Source of the DNA: Hyphomicrobiales bacterium
Lineage (GTDB): Bacteria > Pseudomonadota > Alphaproteobacteria > Rhizobiales > Rhizobiaceae
NCBI GenBank assembly: GCA_900473685.1
Contig: UCNE01000023.1
Coordinates: forward strand, 186,001-250,000
Length of the DNA stretch: 64,000 bases
Direction of reading: 5' to 3'
The notes below the pieces were generated by a model. It saw only the letters and a program-made list of their open reading frames with translations, made no database searches and was not told the origin of the DNA. A program made the position numbers and the translations under genes. Of this stretch, positions 54,365 through 63,050 are shown in pieces; the first letter of the stretch is position 1; the number at the start of each line of letters is the position of its first letter.

Positions 54365-55141
54365 TCAATCGAGCCGCATGGCGATGCCATGCTCTGCCAT
54401 ATAGCGCTTGGTTTCGCCGATGCTATAGGTGCCGAAATGGAAGATCGACGCGGCCAGTACCGCGGTCGCATGGCCGTCGCGAATGCCCTCGACCATGTGA
54501 TCGAGCGTGCCGACGCCGCCGGATGCGATGACTGGCACGGAGACCCTGTCGGCAATCGTCCGGGTCAGCGCGATATCGTAACCAGCCTTGGAGCCGTCGC
54601 GATCCATTGAGGTCAAAAGCAGTTCGCCTGCGCCAAGCTTGACCATCTTTTCGGCAAAGGTGACGGCATCGATGCCGGTTGCCTGACGGCCGCCATGGGT
54701 GAAGATTTCCCAGCGGTCTTCCTCGCCGGGCTTTGAGACTTTCTTGGAGTCGATCGAGACGACGATGCACTGGTTGCCGAACTTGTCGGCCGCTTCGGCG
54801 ACGAAATCCGGATTGCTGACGGCAGCGGAGTTGATCGACACCTTGTCGGCCCCGGCCAGCAGAAGCTTGCGGATATCGGCGACGCTGCGGACACCCCCGC
54901 CAACGGTCAGCGGCATGAAGCAGTGATCGGCCGTGCGGGCAACCACATCGAAGATCGTGTCGCGATTGTCGGAGGAGGCGGTGATGTCGAGGAAGCAGAG
55001 TTCGTCGGCACCGGCAGCGTCATAGGCCTTGGCCGATTCGACGGGGTCACCGGCGTCGATCAGGTCAAGGAAGCTGACACCCTTGACGACACGGCCGTCC
55101 TTGACGTCGAGGCAGGGGATAACGCGGGCTTTGAGGGTCAT
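54365..55141 (-). CDS. hisF: Imidazole glycerol phosphate synthase, cyclase subunit
   Basis: The 258-residue TIM barrel begins [20 protein letters not shown] with the catalytic Asp, has [16 protein letters not shown] near 80, the second catalytic Asp in [20 protein letters not shown] near 130-150 and [19 protein letters not shown] near 197. With HisH it forms IGP and AICAR from PRFAR and glutamine. Its start overlaps the hisA stop (ATGA). Confidence 0.97.
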   Translation of the reverse strand: MTLKARVIPCLDVKDGRVVKGVSFLDLIDAGDPVESAKAYDAAGADELCFLDITASSDNRDTIFDVVARTADHCFMPLTVGGGVRSVADIRKLLLAGADKVSINSAAVSNPDFVAEAADKFGNQCIVVSIDSKKVSKPGEEDRWEIFTHGGRQATGIDAVTFAEKMVKLGAGELLLTSMDRDGSKAGYDIALTRTIADRVSVPVIASGGVGTLDHMVEGIRDGHATAVLAASIFHFGTYSIGETKRYMAEHGIAMRLD

Positions 55142-55881
55142 GCCGCTTTTCCTTTGGCGTTCCGGATGAGCGTCAGTGCTTCCGCCGGATCGATGCGTCC
55201 ATCATAGAGCGCCCGGCCGGAAATCGCGCCTTCCAGCTTGGCCGCATCCGGCTGAATCATGCGGCGGATATCGTCCATCGAGGCGAGGCCGCCCGAGGCG
55301 ATGACGGGGATGGAAACGGCATCGGCCAGTTCCAGTGTCGACTCCCAGTTGATACCGGTCAGGATGCCGTCGCGGTCGATGTCGGTATAGATGATCGCCG
55401 AAACACCGGCGCCTTCGAACTTTTGGGCCAATTCGATGACGCCGAGTTCGGACGCTTCTGCCCAACCCTCGACCGCCACCTTGCCGCCCTTGGCATCGAT
55501 ACCGACGGCGACCTTGCCGGGGAATTTTTTGCAGGCCTCGATCACCAGCGCCGGATCGCGCACGGCGACGGTACCGAGGATGACGCGCGCAAGACCACGC
55601 GACAGCCAGTTCTCGATATGATCGAGCGTGCGGATGCCGCCGCCCAACTGTACCGGGTTTTTCGTGGATTTCAGGATTGCATCAACGGCAGCGCCGTTGA
55701 CGGTTTCACCGGCAAAGGCACCGTTCAGGTCAACGACATGCAGCCATTTAAAGCCTTGGTCTTCAAAAGCCTTGGCCTGGGCGCCGGGATCGGGGTTGTA
55801 GACAGTCGCCTGTTCCATGTCGCCGAGCTTGAGGCGCACGCACTGGCCGTCTTTGAGGTCGATAGCGGGAAAAAGGATCAT
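55138..55881 (-). CDS. hisA: ProFAR isomerase
   Basis: The 247-residue barrel starts [20 protein letters not shown] with the catalytic Asp, has [19 protein letters not shown] near 80, the second Asp in [19 protein letters not shown] near 135 and [18 protein letters not shown] near 195. It opens the ring of ProFAR by an Amadori rearrangement. The start at 55881 comes one base after hisH ends. Confidence 0.97.
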   Translation of the reverse strand: MILFPAIDLKDGQCVRLKLGDMEQATVYNPDPGAQAKAFEDQGFKWLHVVDLNGAFAGETVNGAAVDAILKSTKNPVQLGGGIRTLDHIENWLSRGLARVILGTVAVRDPALVIEACKKFPGKVAVGIDAKGGKVAVEGWAEASELGVIELAQKFEGAGVSAIIYTDIDRDGILTGINWESTLELADAVSIPVIASGGLASMDDIRRMIQPDAAKLEGAISGRALYDGRIDPAEALTLIRNAKGKAA

Positions 55882-55882
55882 G

Positions 55883-56533
55883 TCAGGGCTTCCAGCGCAG
55901 AAAATTCGAAATGAGGGCGAGGCCGAGCGTCTGGCTCTTTTCCGGATGGAACTGGGCGCCTGCTGTGTTGTCCCGGGCAACAAACGCCGTCACCGTGCCG
56001 CCATAGGCCGTGGTGGCAATCAGGTCGTCCGAGTTTTCGACCGCCAGATGGTAGGAATGGACGAAATAGGCGTGCAATCCGTCCTCGCCGGTGGTGATGC
56101 CGTCAAACAGCGCATGCGGCTTCCTGAGCGTCAGCGTATTCCAGCCGATCTGCGGGATCTTCAGCGATGGGTCGGAGGGAACAATTTCGACAACGTCGCC
56201 CTTGATCCATCCAAGCCCCTGCGTGGTGGTCTTTTCCAGGCCGCGCGCCGACATCAACTGCATGCCGACACAGATGCCGAGAAACGGACGGGCGGATTGC
56301 TCGACGGCGTGCGCCAGTGCTTCACGCATGCCGTCGACGGCATCAAGGCCGCGGCGGCAGTCGGCATAGGCACCCACACCGGGCAGAACGATCCGGTCGG
56401 CACTGGCAACGCGATCGGCCTTGTCGGTCAGCTCGATCGTGGCGTCGATGCCCGCTTCACGTGCTGCCCGTTCGAAGGCTTTGGTTGCCGAGCGCAGATT
56501 GCCGGATCCATAATCGATGATCGCAACGCGCAT
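55883..56533 (-). CDS. hisH: Imidazole glycerol phosphate synthase, glutaminase subunit
   Basis: The 216-residue class I glutaminase starts [20 protein letters not shown], has the oxyanion [13 protein letters not shown], the nucleophile Cys in [18 protein letters not shown] near 90 and the His/Glu pair in [12 protein letters not shown] near the end. It supplies ammonia to HisF. The ATG shares a base with the DUF2628 gene stop (TGATG). Confidence 0.97.
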   Translation of the reverse strand: MRVAIIDYGSGNLRSATKAFERAAREAGIDATIELTDKADRVASADRIVLPGVGAYADCRRGLDAVDGMREALAHAVEQSARPFLGICVGMQLMSARGLEKTTTQGLGWIKGDVVEIVPSDPSLKIPQIGWNTLTLRKPHALFDGITTGEDGLHAYFVHSYHLAVENSDDLIATTAYGGTVTAFVARDNTAGAQFHPEKSQTLGLALISNFLRWKP

Positions 56534-57006
56534 CAGCGTTCTCCATAATTCTCAAAAAGGCCGACGGCGGCGCGATTGCCGCCCGTGGCTGCCGCCGTAG
56601 CGGCCGGCAAAACCGGCGGCTGCCAGGTGCCGGCGGTATCGGCGGTTTCCGCTGTCGTGTGGTCGTAGATCATTTCGGCGGTCGGCAGGTCATCGGCGGT
56701 GATGACCGATTGCAATGTCCAGCCTGCAGCTTCCAGGCGGCGGGCGACAAAGGCCGGACCTTCAAGCGCGACAAGCAGGCGCAAGGCCAGCTCGATCAGG
56801 AAACCGGCCAGGCTCGGCTCCGGGGTCGCGAAGGCAACCAGCCCCTGCAGGATGGCGACAGCAATGCCCGCCACCCATTGGCGCTGGAACAGAAGCCAGA
56901 TCGCCGGGAAGATGAAGGCAATCCAGGAAAACTTGTCGGCGATGAACCGGGCGTCCACGTCAGTTCGCGGTGCGCCGGGAGATGTCAGAACCAGATAGGA
57001 GGCCAT
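56533..57006 (-). CDS. DUF2628 family membrane protein within the his operon
   Basis: The 157-residue protein has [20 protein letters not shown], hydrophobic segments at about 28-75 ([20 protein letters not shown] and the following stretch) and a polar Ala/Pro-rich tail. This fits DUF2628, of unknown function. It lies between hisB and hisH, overlapping hisH by one base, so its expression is tied to histidine genes. ATG at 57006 is chosen; TTG at 57015 is possible. Confidence 0.8.
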   Translation of the reverse strand: MASYLVLTSPGAPRTDVDARFIADKFSWIAFIFPAIWLLFQRQWVAGIAVAILQGLVAFATPEPSLAGFLIELALRLLVALEGPAFVARRLEAAGWTLQSVITADDLPTAEMIYDHTTAETADTAGTWQPPVLPAATAAATGGNRAAVGLFENYGER

Positions 57007-57033
57007 ATCAGCCAACTTTCAAACTGGGCCGGA

Positions 57034-57642
57034 TCAGACCAGCGTTCCCTTGGTCGAGGGAACGCGGCCTGCCTGGCGCGGATCGATCTCTGTTGCCGTA
57101 CGAAGTACGCGGGCAACGGCCTTGAAGCAGGTTTCGGAGATATGATGGTTGTTGGCGCCATAGATGTTCTGCACATGCAGCGTGATGCCGCCGTGCTGGG
57201 CCAGCGCCTGGAAGAATTCGCGCACCAGTTCGGTATCGAACGTGCCGATCTTCGGTGCCGAGAAATCGACGTTCCAGACGAGGAATGGCCGGCCGGAGAC
57301 GTCGACGGCCGCACGGGTCATCGTTTCGTCCATGGCAAGGTCCAGCGAAGCGTAGCGGGTGATGCCGCGGCGGTCGCCAAGTGCCTTGGAAAGGGCCTGG
57401 CCGATGGCGATGCCGGTGTCTTCCACGGTATGGTGATCGTCGACATGACGGTCGCCCTCGGCAACGATGTCCATATCGATCAGCGAATGGCGGGAGAGTT
57501 GCTCCAGCATATGGTCGAAAAAGCCGACGCCGGTGGAAATCCGCGACGTTCCGGTGCCGTCGATATTGACGGACACAGTCACCGAGGTTTCGTTGGTCTT
57601 GCGCGAAACGCTGCCGGTGCGGCTCATTTGCTTGTCGGCCAT
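57034..57642 (-). CDS. hisB: Imidazoleglycerol-phosphate dehydratase
   Basis: The 202-residue protein shows [20 protein letters not shown] with metal-binding His, [20 protein letters not shown] near 65, the [11 protein letters not shown] region, and the second half-repeat [20 protein letters not shown]. It lacks the phosphatase domain of the E. coli bifunctional HisB. It dehydrates IGP. The start at 57642 is usual; 57627 is an alternative. It is divergent from hslV. Confidence 0.96.
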   Translation of the reverse strand: MADKQMSRTGSVSRKTNETSVTVSVNIDGTGTSRISTGVGFFDHMLEQLSRHSLIDMDIVAEGDRHVDDHHTVEDTGIAIGQALSKALGDRRGITRYASLDLAMDETMTRAAVDVSGRPFLVWNVDFSAPKIGTFDTELVREFFQALAQHGGITLHVQNIYGANNHHISETCFKAVARVLRTATEIDPRQAGRVPSTKGTLV

Positions 57643-57774
57643 CAGGTTCTCCCGAATGTAATAGAGCCGCTCCTTATCAGGCGGTGGGCGAAATATCCAG
57701 AACTGCCGCCATGATTCTCGCAAGCGCGAAAGGCGGCCTGATTGAGGATGCGATCAGAGTGCGGCATGGGCTAT

Positions 57775-57802
57775 TTGCAATCGGCAAAAGCGCTCTTACA
57801 TA
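57775..57802 (+). promoter_or_regulatory. Candidate hslVU promoter
   Basis: TTGCAA (57775-57780) and TACATA (57797-57802) with a 16-bp spacer, about 62 bp before hslV. Not a clear sigma-32 site; by eye only. Confidence 0.3.
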
Positions 57803-57863
57803 GGTTTCAACAGGGCCGATGTACGGCTCTTCGAAAAGCCCGCAAGCCGGGCAGGGTGGTTTC

Positions 57864-58388
57864 ATGACAACGATTATTACCGTCCGCAAGGGCGGACAAG
57901 TGGTGATGGCCGGTGATGGCCAGGTAAGCCTCGGCCAGACCGTGATGAAGGGCAATGCCCGCAAGGTCCGCCGTCTGGGCAAGGGCGACGTCATCGCCGG
58001 ATTTGCCGGTGCAACGGCCGATGCCTTCACGCTGCTGGAGCGGCTTGAATCCAAGCTTGAGCAGTATCCGGATCAGCTGATGCGCGCCGCCGTAGAGTTG
58101 GCCAAGGACTGGCGCACCAACAAGTATCTGCGCAATCTCGAAGCGATGATGCTGGTGGCCGACAAGAACATCACGCTCGCCATCACTGGCAATGGCGATG
58201 TGCTCGAGCCGGAACACGGCACGATCGCCATCGGTTCGGGCGGCAACTATGCCTTCGCCGCGGCGCGGGCGCTGATGGATTCTGACAAGTCGGCCGAGGA
58301 AATCGCCCGCAGGGCGATGGAGATCGCCAGCGATATCTGCGTCTACACCAACGGTAACATCATCGTCGAAAAGCTCGATGCCGCGTAA
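57864..58388 (+). CDS. hslV: ATP-dependent protease HslV, peptidase subunit
   Basis: The 174-residue protein has [20 protein letters not shown] at its N-terminus; removal of Met exposes the catalytic Thr2. [20 protein letters not shown] and [15 protein letters not shown] are typical of HslV. It forms a double hexamer capped by HslU. An upstream ATG at 57819 would add 15 residues and hide the Thr unless processed, so 57864 is preferred. hslU follows after 45 bp. Confidence 0.95.
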   Translation: MTTIITVRKGGQVVMAGDGQVSLGQTVMKGNARKVRRLGKGDVIAGFAGATADAFTLLERLESKLEQYPDQLMRAAVELAKDWRTNKYLRNLEAMMLVADKNITLAITGNGDVLEPEHGTIAIGSGGNYAFAAARALMDSDKSAEEIARRAMEIASDICVYTNGNIIVEKLDAA

Positions 58389-58433
58389 TCGCGAAGCAGT
58401 TCCGCGTAACCGGCGTATTTTTGAAAGAAGATC

Positions 58434-59741
58434 ATGACCACATTTTCCCCCCGCGAAATCGTGTCGGAGCTCGACCGGTTTATTATCGGCCAGCATGACG
58501 CAAAGCGCGCCGTCGCCATCGCGCTGCGTAACCGCTGGCGCCGCCAGCAGCTCTCGGATGAGCTGCGCGACGAAGTCATGCCGAAGAATATCCTGATGAT
58601 CGGCCCGACCGGCGTCGGCAAGACGGAGATTTCCCGCCGTCTGGCCAAGCTCGCCGGCGCGCCCTTCATCAAGGTCGAGGCAACGAAATTCACCGAAGTC
58701 GGCTATGTCGGCCGCGATGTCGAGCAGATCATCCGCGACCTCGTCGAAGTCGGCATCGGCCTGGTGCGCGAAAAGAAGCGCGCCGACGTCAAGGCCAAGG
58801 CGCATCTGAATGCCGAAGAGCGCGTTCTTGATGCTCTGGTCGGCGCGACCTCCTCGCCCGCCACCCGCGACAGCTTCCGCAAGAAGCTGCGAGCCAACGA
58901 ACTGGACGACAAGGAGATTGACATCGAGATTGCCGATACGGCAACGCCGGGCGGCGGCTTCGAAATCCCCGGCATGCCCGGCGCCAATATCGGCGTTCTC
59001 AACCTGTCGGAAATGTTCGGCAAGGCGATGGGACAGCGCACCAAGAAGGTTCGTACAACCGTCAAGGAAAGCTATGGCATCCTGATCAACGACGAATCCG
59101 ACAAGCTGCTGGATAACGAAGAGATCCAGCGTGAAGCCGTGCGTTCGGCGGAGAATGACGGCATCGTTTTCCTCGACGAGATCGACAAGATCGCTGCCCG
59201 CGATGGCGGTATGGGCGCCGGTGTTTCACGTGAAGGCGTGCAGCGCGATTTGCTGCCGCTGGTCGAAGGCACGACGGTTGCGACCAAGTATGGCCCGGTG
59301 AAGACCGACCATATCCTGTTCATCGCGTCCGGTGCCTTCCATGTCGCCAAGCCGTCCGATCTTCTGCCCGAACTGCAGGGCCGCCTACCGATCCGCGTCG
59401 AGCTGAAGGCGCTGACCAAGGAAGATTTCCGCCGCATCCTGACGGAAACCGAGGTCAGCCTGATCCGCCAATACAAGGCGCTGCTGGAAACCGAAGGCGT
59501 CGATCTGGACTTCACCGAAGACGCGCTGGATGCGCTGGCCGATGTTGCGGTCAAGCTCAACACCAGCGTTGAAAATATCGGCGCGCGCCGCCTGCAGACG
59601 GTGATGGAGCGGGTTCTCGACGAAATCTCCTATGCGGCACCAGACAAGTCCGGCGAAGCGCTGAAGATCGATGCGGATTATGTGCAGAAGCATGTCGGCG
59701 ATCTCGCCGCCAATACGGACCTGTCGCGTTACATTCTGTAA
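58434..59741 (+). CDS. hslU: ATP-dependent protease HslU, ATPase subunit
   Basis: The 435-residue AAA+ protein starts [20 protein letters not shown], has Walker [20 protein letters not shown] near 60, the I-domain, Walker [16 protein letters not shown] near 245, and [19 protein letters not shown] near 320. It ends in L-S-R-Y-I-L, the tail that inserts into HslV. It unfolds substrates for HslV. A terminator follows. Confidence 0.97.
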   Translation: MTTFSPREIVSELDRFIIGQHDAKRAVAIALRNRWRRQQLSDELRDEVMPKNILMIGPTGVGKTEISRRLAKLAGAPFIKVEATKFTEVGYVGRDVEQIIRDLVEVGIGLVREKKRADVKAKAHLNAEERVLDALVGATSSPATRDSFRKKLRANELDDKEIDIEIADTATPGGGFEIPGMPGANIGVLNLSEMFGKAMGQRTKKVRTTVKESYGILINDESDKLLDNEEIQREAVRSAENDGIVFLDEIDKIAARDGGMGAGVSREGVQRDLLPLVEGTTVATKYGPVKTDHILFIASGAFHVAKPSDLLPELQGRLPIRVELKALTKEDFRRILTETEVSLIRQYKALLETEGVDLDFTEDALDALADVAVKLNTSVENIGARRLQTVMERVLDEISYAAPDKSGEALKIDADYVQKHVGDLAANTDLSRYIL

Positions 59742-59769
59742 ATTTGCAACGGACGTTTGTTAACGATTG

Positions 59770-59805
59770 GGGCACTTGCTACAATGGCAGGTGCCCTTGT
59801 TGTTT
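59770..59805 (+). terminator. Terminator after hslU
   Basis: GGGCACTTGC (59770-59779) pairs with GCAGGTGCCC (59787-59796), one G-T pair, loop 7 nt, followed by a T-rich stretch. Confidence 0.7.
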
Positions 59806-59920
59806 GTGATACCCATACGCGATAAGGCTTCCGCCGGTGCCGGGCATAATTCCGGCACGATTTTGCCGCATGCGTCCCGGCCCATCCGGAACGTCAAGAC
59901 AGGTTCACAGGAAAAAGATC

Positions 59921-60871
59921 GTGCGCCCTATCCTTCACATGCTTCTCGTCGCGGCAATGATTGCCGTTACCGGTCCTGCCATGGCGGACGGCATTCGTGT
60001 GGTGCCTGAGGGCAACCGGTATCAGGAGCAGCCGGACGTGCCGGGCGCATCGGTGCGCCGGACCAAGGCGGGCAGAACCTCCTTCGATGCGAAATATGAC
60101 AAGGTGCGCAATCTGCTGGCCAATGACAGCAAGCTGATGAGCAAGATCAAGTCGACGGCGCGCGCCTATGGCATCGATCCGATCCATATGATCGGCGCGA
60201 TCGTCGGCGAGCACACCTATAATGTCGACGCCTATGACCGGCTGCAATCCTATTACGTCAAGGCCGCAGCCTATGCCGGCGACAGTTTCCGCTTTGGTTA
60301 TGAAGGCGAAACGGTGGCGCAGTTCGTCGCGCGCCCTGAATTTTCTAAGTGCGAAGGCAAGAAAAGCTCCTATGCGCTGTGGACCTGCCGCGAAAGCGTC
60401 TGGGACAGCCAGTTCCGCGGCAATACGGTCGGCGGCACGTCCTATCCGAACAATCGCTTCAGCGCGGTGTTCTTCCAGCCGTTCTTCGCTGGCCAGACCT
60501 TCGGCCTTGGCCAGATCAATCCGCTGACGGCCCTGATGCTGACCGACATGGTGTCGCGCGTGTCCGGCTATGACCGTCTCGACGAAAACGATGCGGCCGG
60601 CGTCTACAAGGCAATCATGGATCCGGACCAGTCGCTCGCCTATATGGCCGCCTCGATCCGCCATTCGATCGACGCCTACAAGTCGATTGCCGGCATGGAT
60701 ATTTCCGATAATCCCGGCATTACCTCGACCCTTTACAATGTCGGCAATCCCGACCTGCGCGCCGCTGCACTTGCCGCGAAGAACAAGGGCGGAGCGGTGC
60801 AGTGGCCGGAGGAAAATTATTACGGCTGGCTGGTCAACGACAAGCTTGCTGACCTCAAGGGCCTGCTCTAG
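59921..60871 (+). CDS. DUF1402 secreted protein, lysozyme-like
   Basis: The 316-residue protein has a signal peptide (RPILHMLLVAAMIAVTGPAM, cut after MA-DG region near 24). In the mature part, HMIGAIVGEHTYNVDAYDRL near 92 and GQTFGLGQINPLTALMLTD near 190 resemble the catalytic Glu and the G-L-x-Q-x-x-P motif of lytic transglycosylases, and the DPDQSLAYMAASIRH helix fits that fold. The family is DUF1402, and the activity is a hypothesis. GTG at 59921 is chosen because AGGAAAAAG lies just before it. Confidence 0.82.
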   Translation: MRPILHMLLVAAMIAVTGPAMADGIRVVPEGNRYQEQPDVPGASVRRTKAGRTSFDAKYDKVRNLLANDSKLMSKIKSTARAYGIDPIHMIGAIVGEHTYNVDAYDRLQSYYVKAAAYAGDSFRFGYEGETVAQFVARPEFSKCEGKKSSYALWTCRESVWDSQFRGNTVGGTSYPNNRFSAVFFQPFFAGQTFGLGQINPLTALMLTDMVSRVSGYDRLDENDAAGVYKAIMDPDQSLAYMAASIRHSIDAYKSIAGMDISDNPGITSTLYNVGNPDLRAAALAAKNKGGAVQWPEENYYGWLVNDKLADLKGLL

Positions 60872-60954
60872 TTTTCCTGAAATAGCCACACCTTCGTGCG
60901 AAGGTTGCGGCTGGAGCCGTCAGCCAGTGGCGGCGTCCGGAAAGCTGTCACCCC

Positions 60955-62349
60955 ATGGACATGAGACCAGAACCGTTCGAACCACCTGCGCCGATCCCGC
61001 GCACGGTGCCGCCGTCGCGTCTGCAGATCATCCGCACGGTCATGCGCAATCCGCTGGAACTGTGGGGCGAACCTTCCTACACGCTGCCATGGATTAATAC
61101 GAAATTCGTCACCCAGCGCACCCTGATCGTCAATGATCCCAATCTGATCCGCTATATCCTCGTCGAGAATGCCTCGAATTATGAAATGTCCAAGGTTCGC
61201 CGCCTGATCCTGCGGCCGATCTTGCGCGACGGCCTGCTGACGGCCGAAGGAGAAGTCTGGAAGCGATCGCGCAAGGCCATGGCACCGGTGTTCACGCCCC
61301 GGCACGCACGCGGCTTTGCCAAGCAGATGCTGTCGAAGACCGAGGAATATGCCGCCAAGTATGACGAGGCGGCATCGGCCGGGGAAACCGTCAATATCGC
61401 CACCGATATGACAGAGCTGACCTATCAGATCCTGTCGGAAACATTGTTTTCCGGCCAGATCGCCGCGGAGACAGAAGGGTTCGCCGACAGTGTCGAGCGG
61501 TTGCTGCACCGGATGGGCCGTGTCGACCCGATGGACATTCTGCTCGCGCCATCCTGGGTTCCCCGGCTCACCCGCATCGGTGGCGCCAAGGTCATGGCCG
61601 AGTTTCAGGGCATCGTGGCGGAAACCATGGATCAGAGGCGCCAACTGATGCGCACGGACCCGGGAGCAGCGCCGCAGGATTTCCTGACGCTGCTGCTGCA
61701 ACTGGAGCGGCCGCAGGGCCTTTCGACTGATGAGATCGCCGACAATATCCTGACCTTCATTGGTGCCGGCCATGAAACCACGGCGCGGGCGCTGGCCTGG
61801 ACGCTCTATTGCGTCGCCAATTCCCCGCATGTGCGCGCAAATATGGAAGCCGAGATCGATACCGTGCTGTCGAGCGGCGCCGAGCCGGTCGACTGGCTTG
61901 ATCTGATGCCGCATGTACGGGCGTCGTTCGAAGAGGCGATGCGGCTCTATCCGCCGGCGCCCTCGATCAATCGTGCCGCCATCGAGGCCGATTCCTGGAC
62001 CTCCCCCGAGGGTGAGCGGGTGGATATTCCCAAGGGGATCGCGGTTCTGATCATGCCGTGGACGCTGCATCGCCACGCACTCTATTGGGAAAAGCCACGC
62101 GCCTTCATGCCGGAGCGCTTCCTGCCGGAAAATCGCGACAAGCTGCACCGGTTCCAGTACCTGCCGTTCGGGGCCGGGCCGCGCATCTGCATCGGTGCGA
62201 CGTTTGCCCTGCAGGAGGCGGTGATTGCGCTTGGTGTGCTGATGAAGCGCTTCCGGTTCGATGTGACCCCGCAGACAAAACCCTGGCCGGTGCAGCGGCT
62301 GACCACCCAGCCTAGGGGCGGGCTGCCGATGAGGGTGTCGGCGCGCTGA
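60955..62349 (+). CDS. Cytochrome P450
   Basis: The 464-residue protein is a soluble P450 with the I-helix oxygen motif FIGAGHETTARAL near 270, the K-helix ExxR in SFEEAMRLYPPAPS near 325, PERFLPENRDK near 385 and the heme loop FGAGPRICIG with the axial Cys412. It shows no N-terminal anchor, and the style is closest to CYP4/CYP102-like fatty-acid P450s; the substrate is unknown. No ferredoxin or reductase gene is adjacent. Its 3' end overlaps the convergent gene by 38 bp. Confidence 0.94.
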   Translation: MDMRPEPFEPPAPIPRTVPPSRLQIIRTVMRNPLELWGEPSYTLPWINTKFVTQRTLIVNDPNLIRYILVENASNYEMSKVRRLILRPILRDGLLTAEGEVWKRSRKAMAPVFTPRHARGFAKQMLSKTEEYAAKYDEAASAGETVNIATDMTELTYQILSETLFSGQIAAETEGFADSVERLLHRMGRVDPMDILLAPSWVPRLTRIGGAKVMAEFQGIVAETMDQRRQLMRTDPGAAPQDFLTLLLQLERPQGLSTDEIADNILTFIGAGHETTARALAWTLYCVANSPHVRANMEAEIDTVLSSGAEPVDWLDLMPHVRASFEEAMRLYPPAPSINRAAIEADSWTSPEGERVDIPKGIAVLIMPWTLHRHALYWEKPRAFMPERFLPENRDKLHRFQYLPFGAGPRICIGATFALQEAVIALGVLMKRFRFDVTPQTKPWPVQRLTTQPRGGLPMRVSAR

Positions 62350-62923
62350 AGGTTTTTCCCGGTGTTTCCGATTGCACGGCGCGGATCGGTGAATCGGAAG
62401 CCACCGGCTCCTGCATCTGCTTCTTTGGCCGCTTGATTGCCTTGATCGCCGCGCAGGTGGCGTCGCCAACACCCTCGCAGGGCTTGTAGACGACGATCTC
62501 GCTGCCGGCGCCATCGTCCCAGACGGCCTGGATGGCCAGCGTCTTTGCCTCTCCGGCCGGCAGCGAGATGTAGATATACTCGTTGGTACTGCTGTCGGGC
62601 AGGTTGAACGGGATCTGCGGATTGCATTTGCCAAGCGGGAAGCGCTTGTCGAGTGTATCGGAATTGACCGAGTAGCGGATTTCCGAGAGCCGGCAATGCA
62701 TGGTCTGCAGCGCGGTGAAATAGATCAGCTGCTTGTCGTCGTAATTGCGGAATTGGATCCAGCCGGTCGTCTTGTTGGCGTCGAGCATCGCCTTGTAGAT
62801 GGCGACGTCCGGAAGAACTGGCTTGTATTCCTCTTCGTCATCCGCCTCCTGGGCGAAGGCGGGGAGCGAGAGGGTGCCTGTGATGGCAAGCACCAGGCAC
62901 AGCATGCGTGAAAAACCGGTCAT
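62312..62923 (-). CDS. Secreted protein of unknown function
   Basis: The 203-residue protein has a signal peptide (SRMLCLVLAITGTLSLPAFA, then QEADDEEEY). The mature part has several Cys (MHCRLSEIRYS, GKCNPQIPF, YKPCEGVGDATCAAI), which may pair as disulfides, and a basic/proline tail. I do not recognise a family. ATG at 62923 is preferred over 63004, which would extend past the signal. It overlaps the P450 3' end on the opposite strand. Confidence 0.75.
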   Translation of the reverse strand: MTGFSRMLCLVLAITGTLSLPAFAQEADDEEEYKPVLPDVAIYKAMLDANKTTGWIQFRNYDDKQLIYFTALQTMHCRLSEIRYSVNSDTLDKRFPLGKCNPQIPFNLPDSSTNEYIYISLPAGEAKTLAIQAVWDDGAGSEIVVYKPCEGVGDATCAAIKAIKRPKKQMQEPVASDSPIRAVQSETPGKTFSAPTPSSAARP

Positions 62924-63050
62924 GCCATGAAGCTCCTCGTTTGCCCGTCGCTCAGCCTCTTGCCGATGTCGGCGAAGCAATGGCCTTTCGCTGAAAGATG
63001 TCATATCACCTCATCCATATCCTTTGAAGCCGGGTTTCCGGTCCTGCCGA

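Noticed and set aside
60868-62634. Open frame of 588 codons opposite the P450 gene
   Set aside because: Arg/His/Gly-rich low-complexity translation typical of an antisense shadow; the P450 has all expected motifs.
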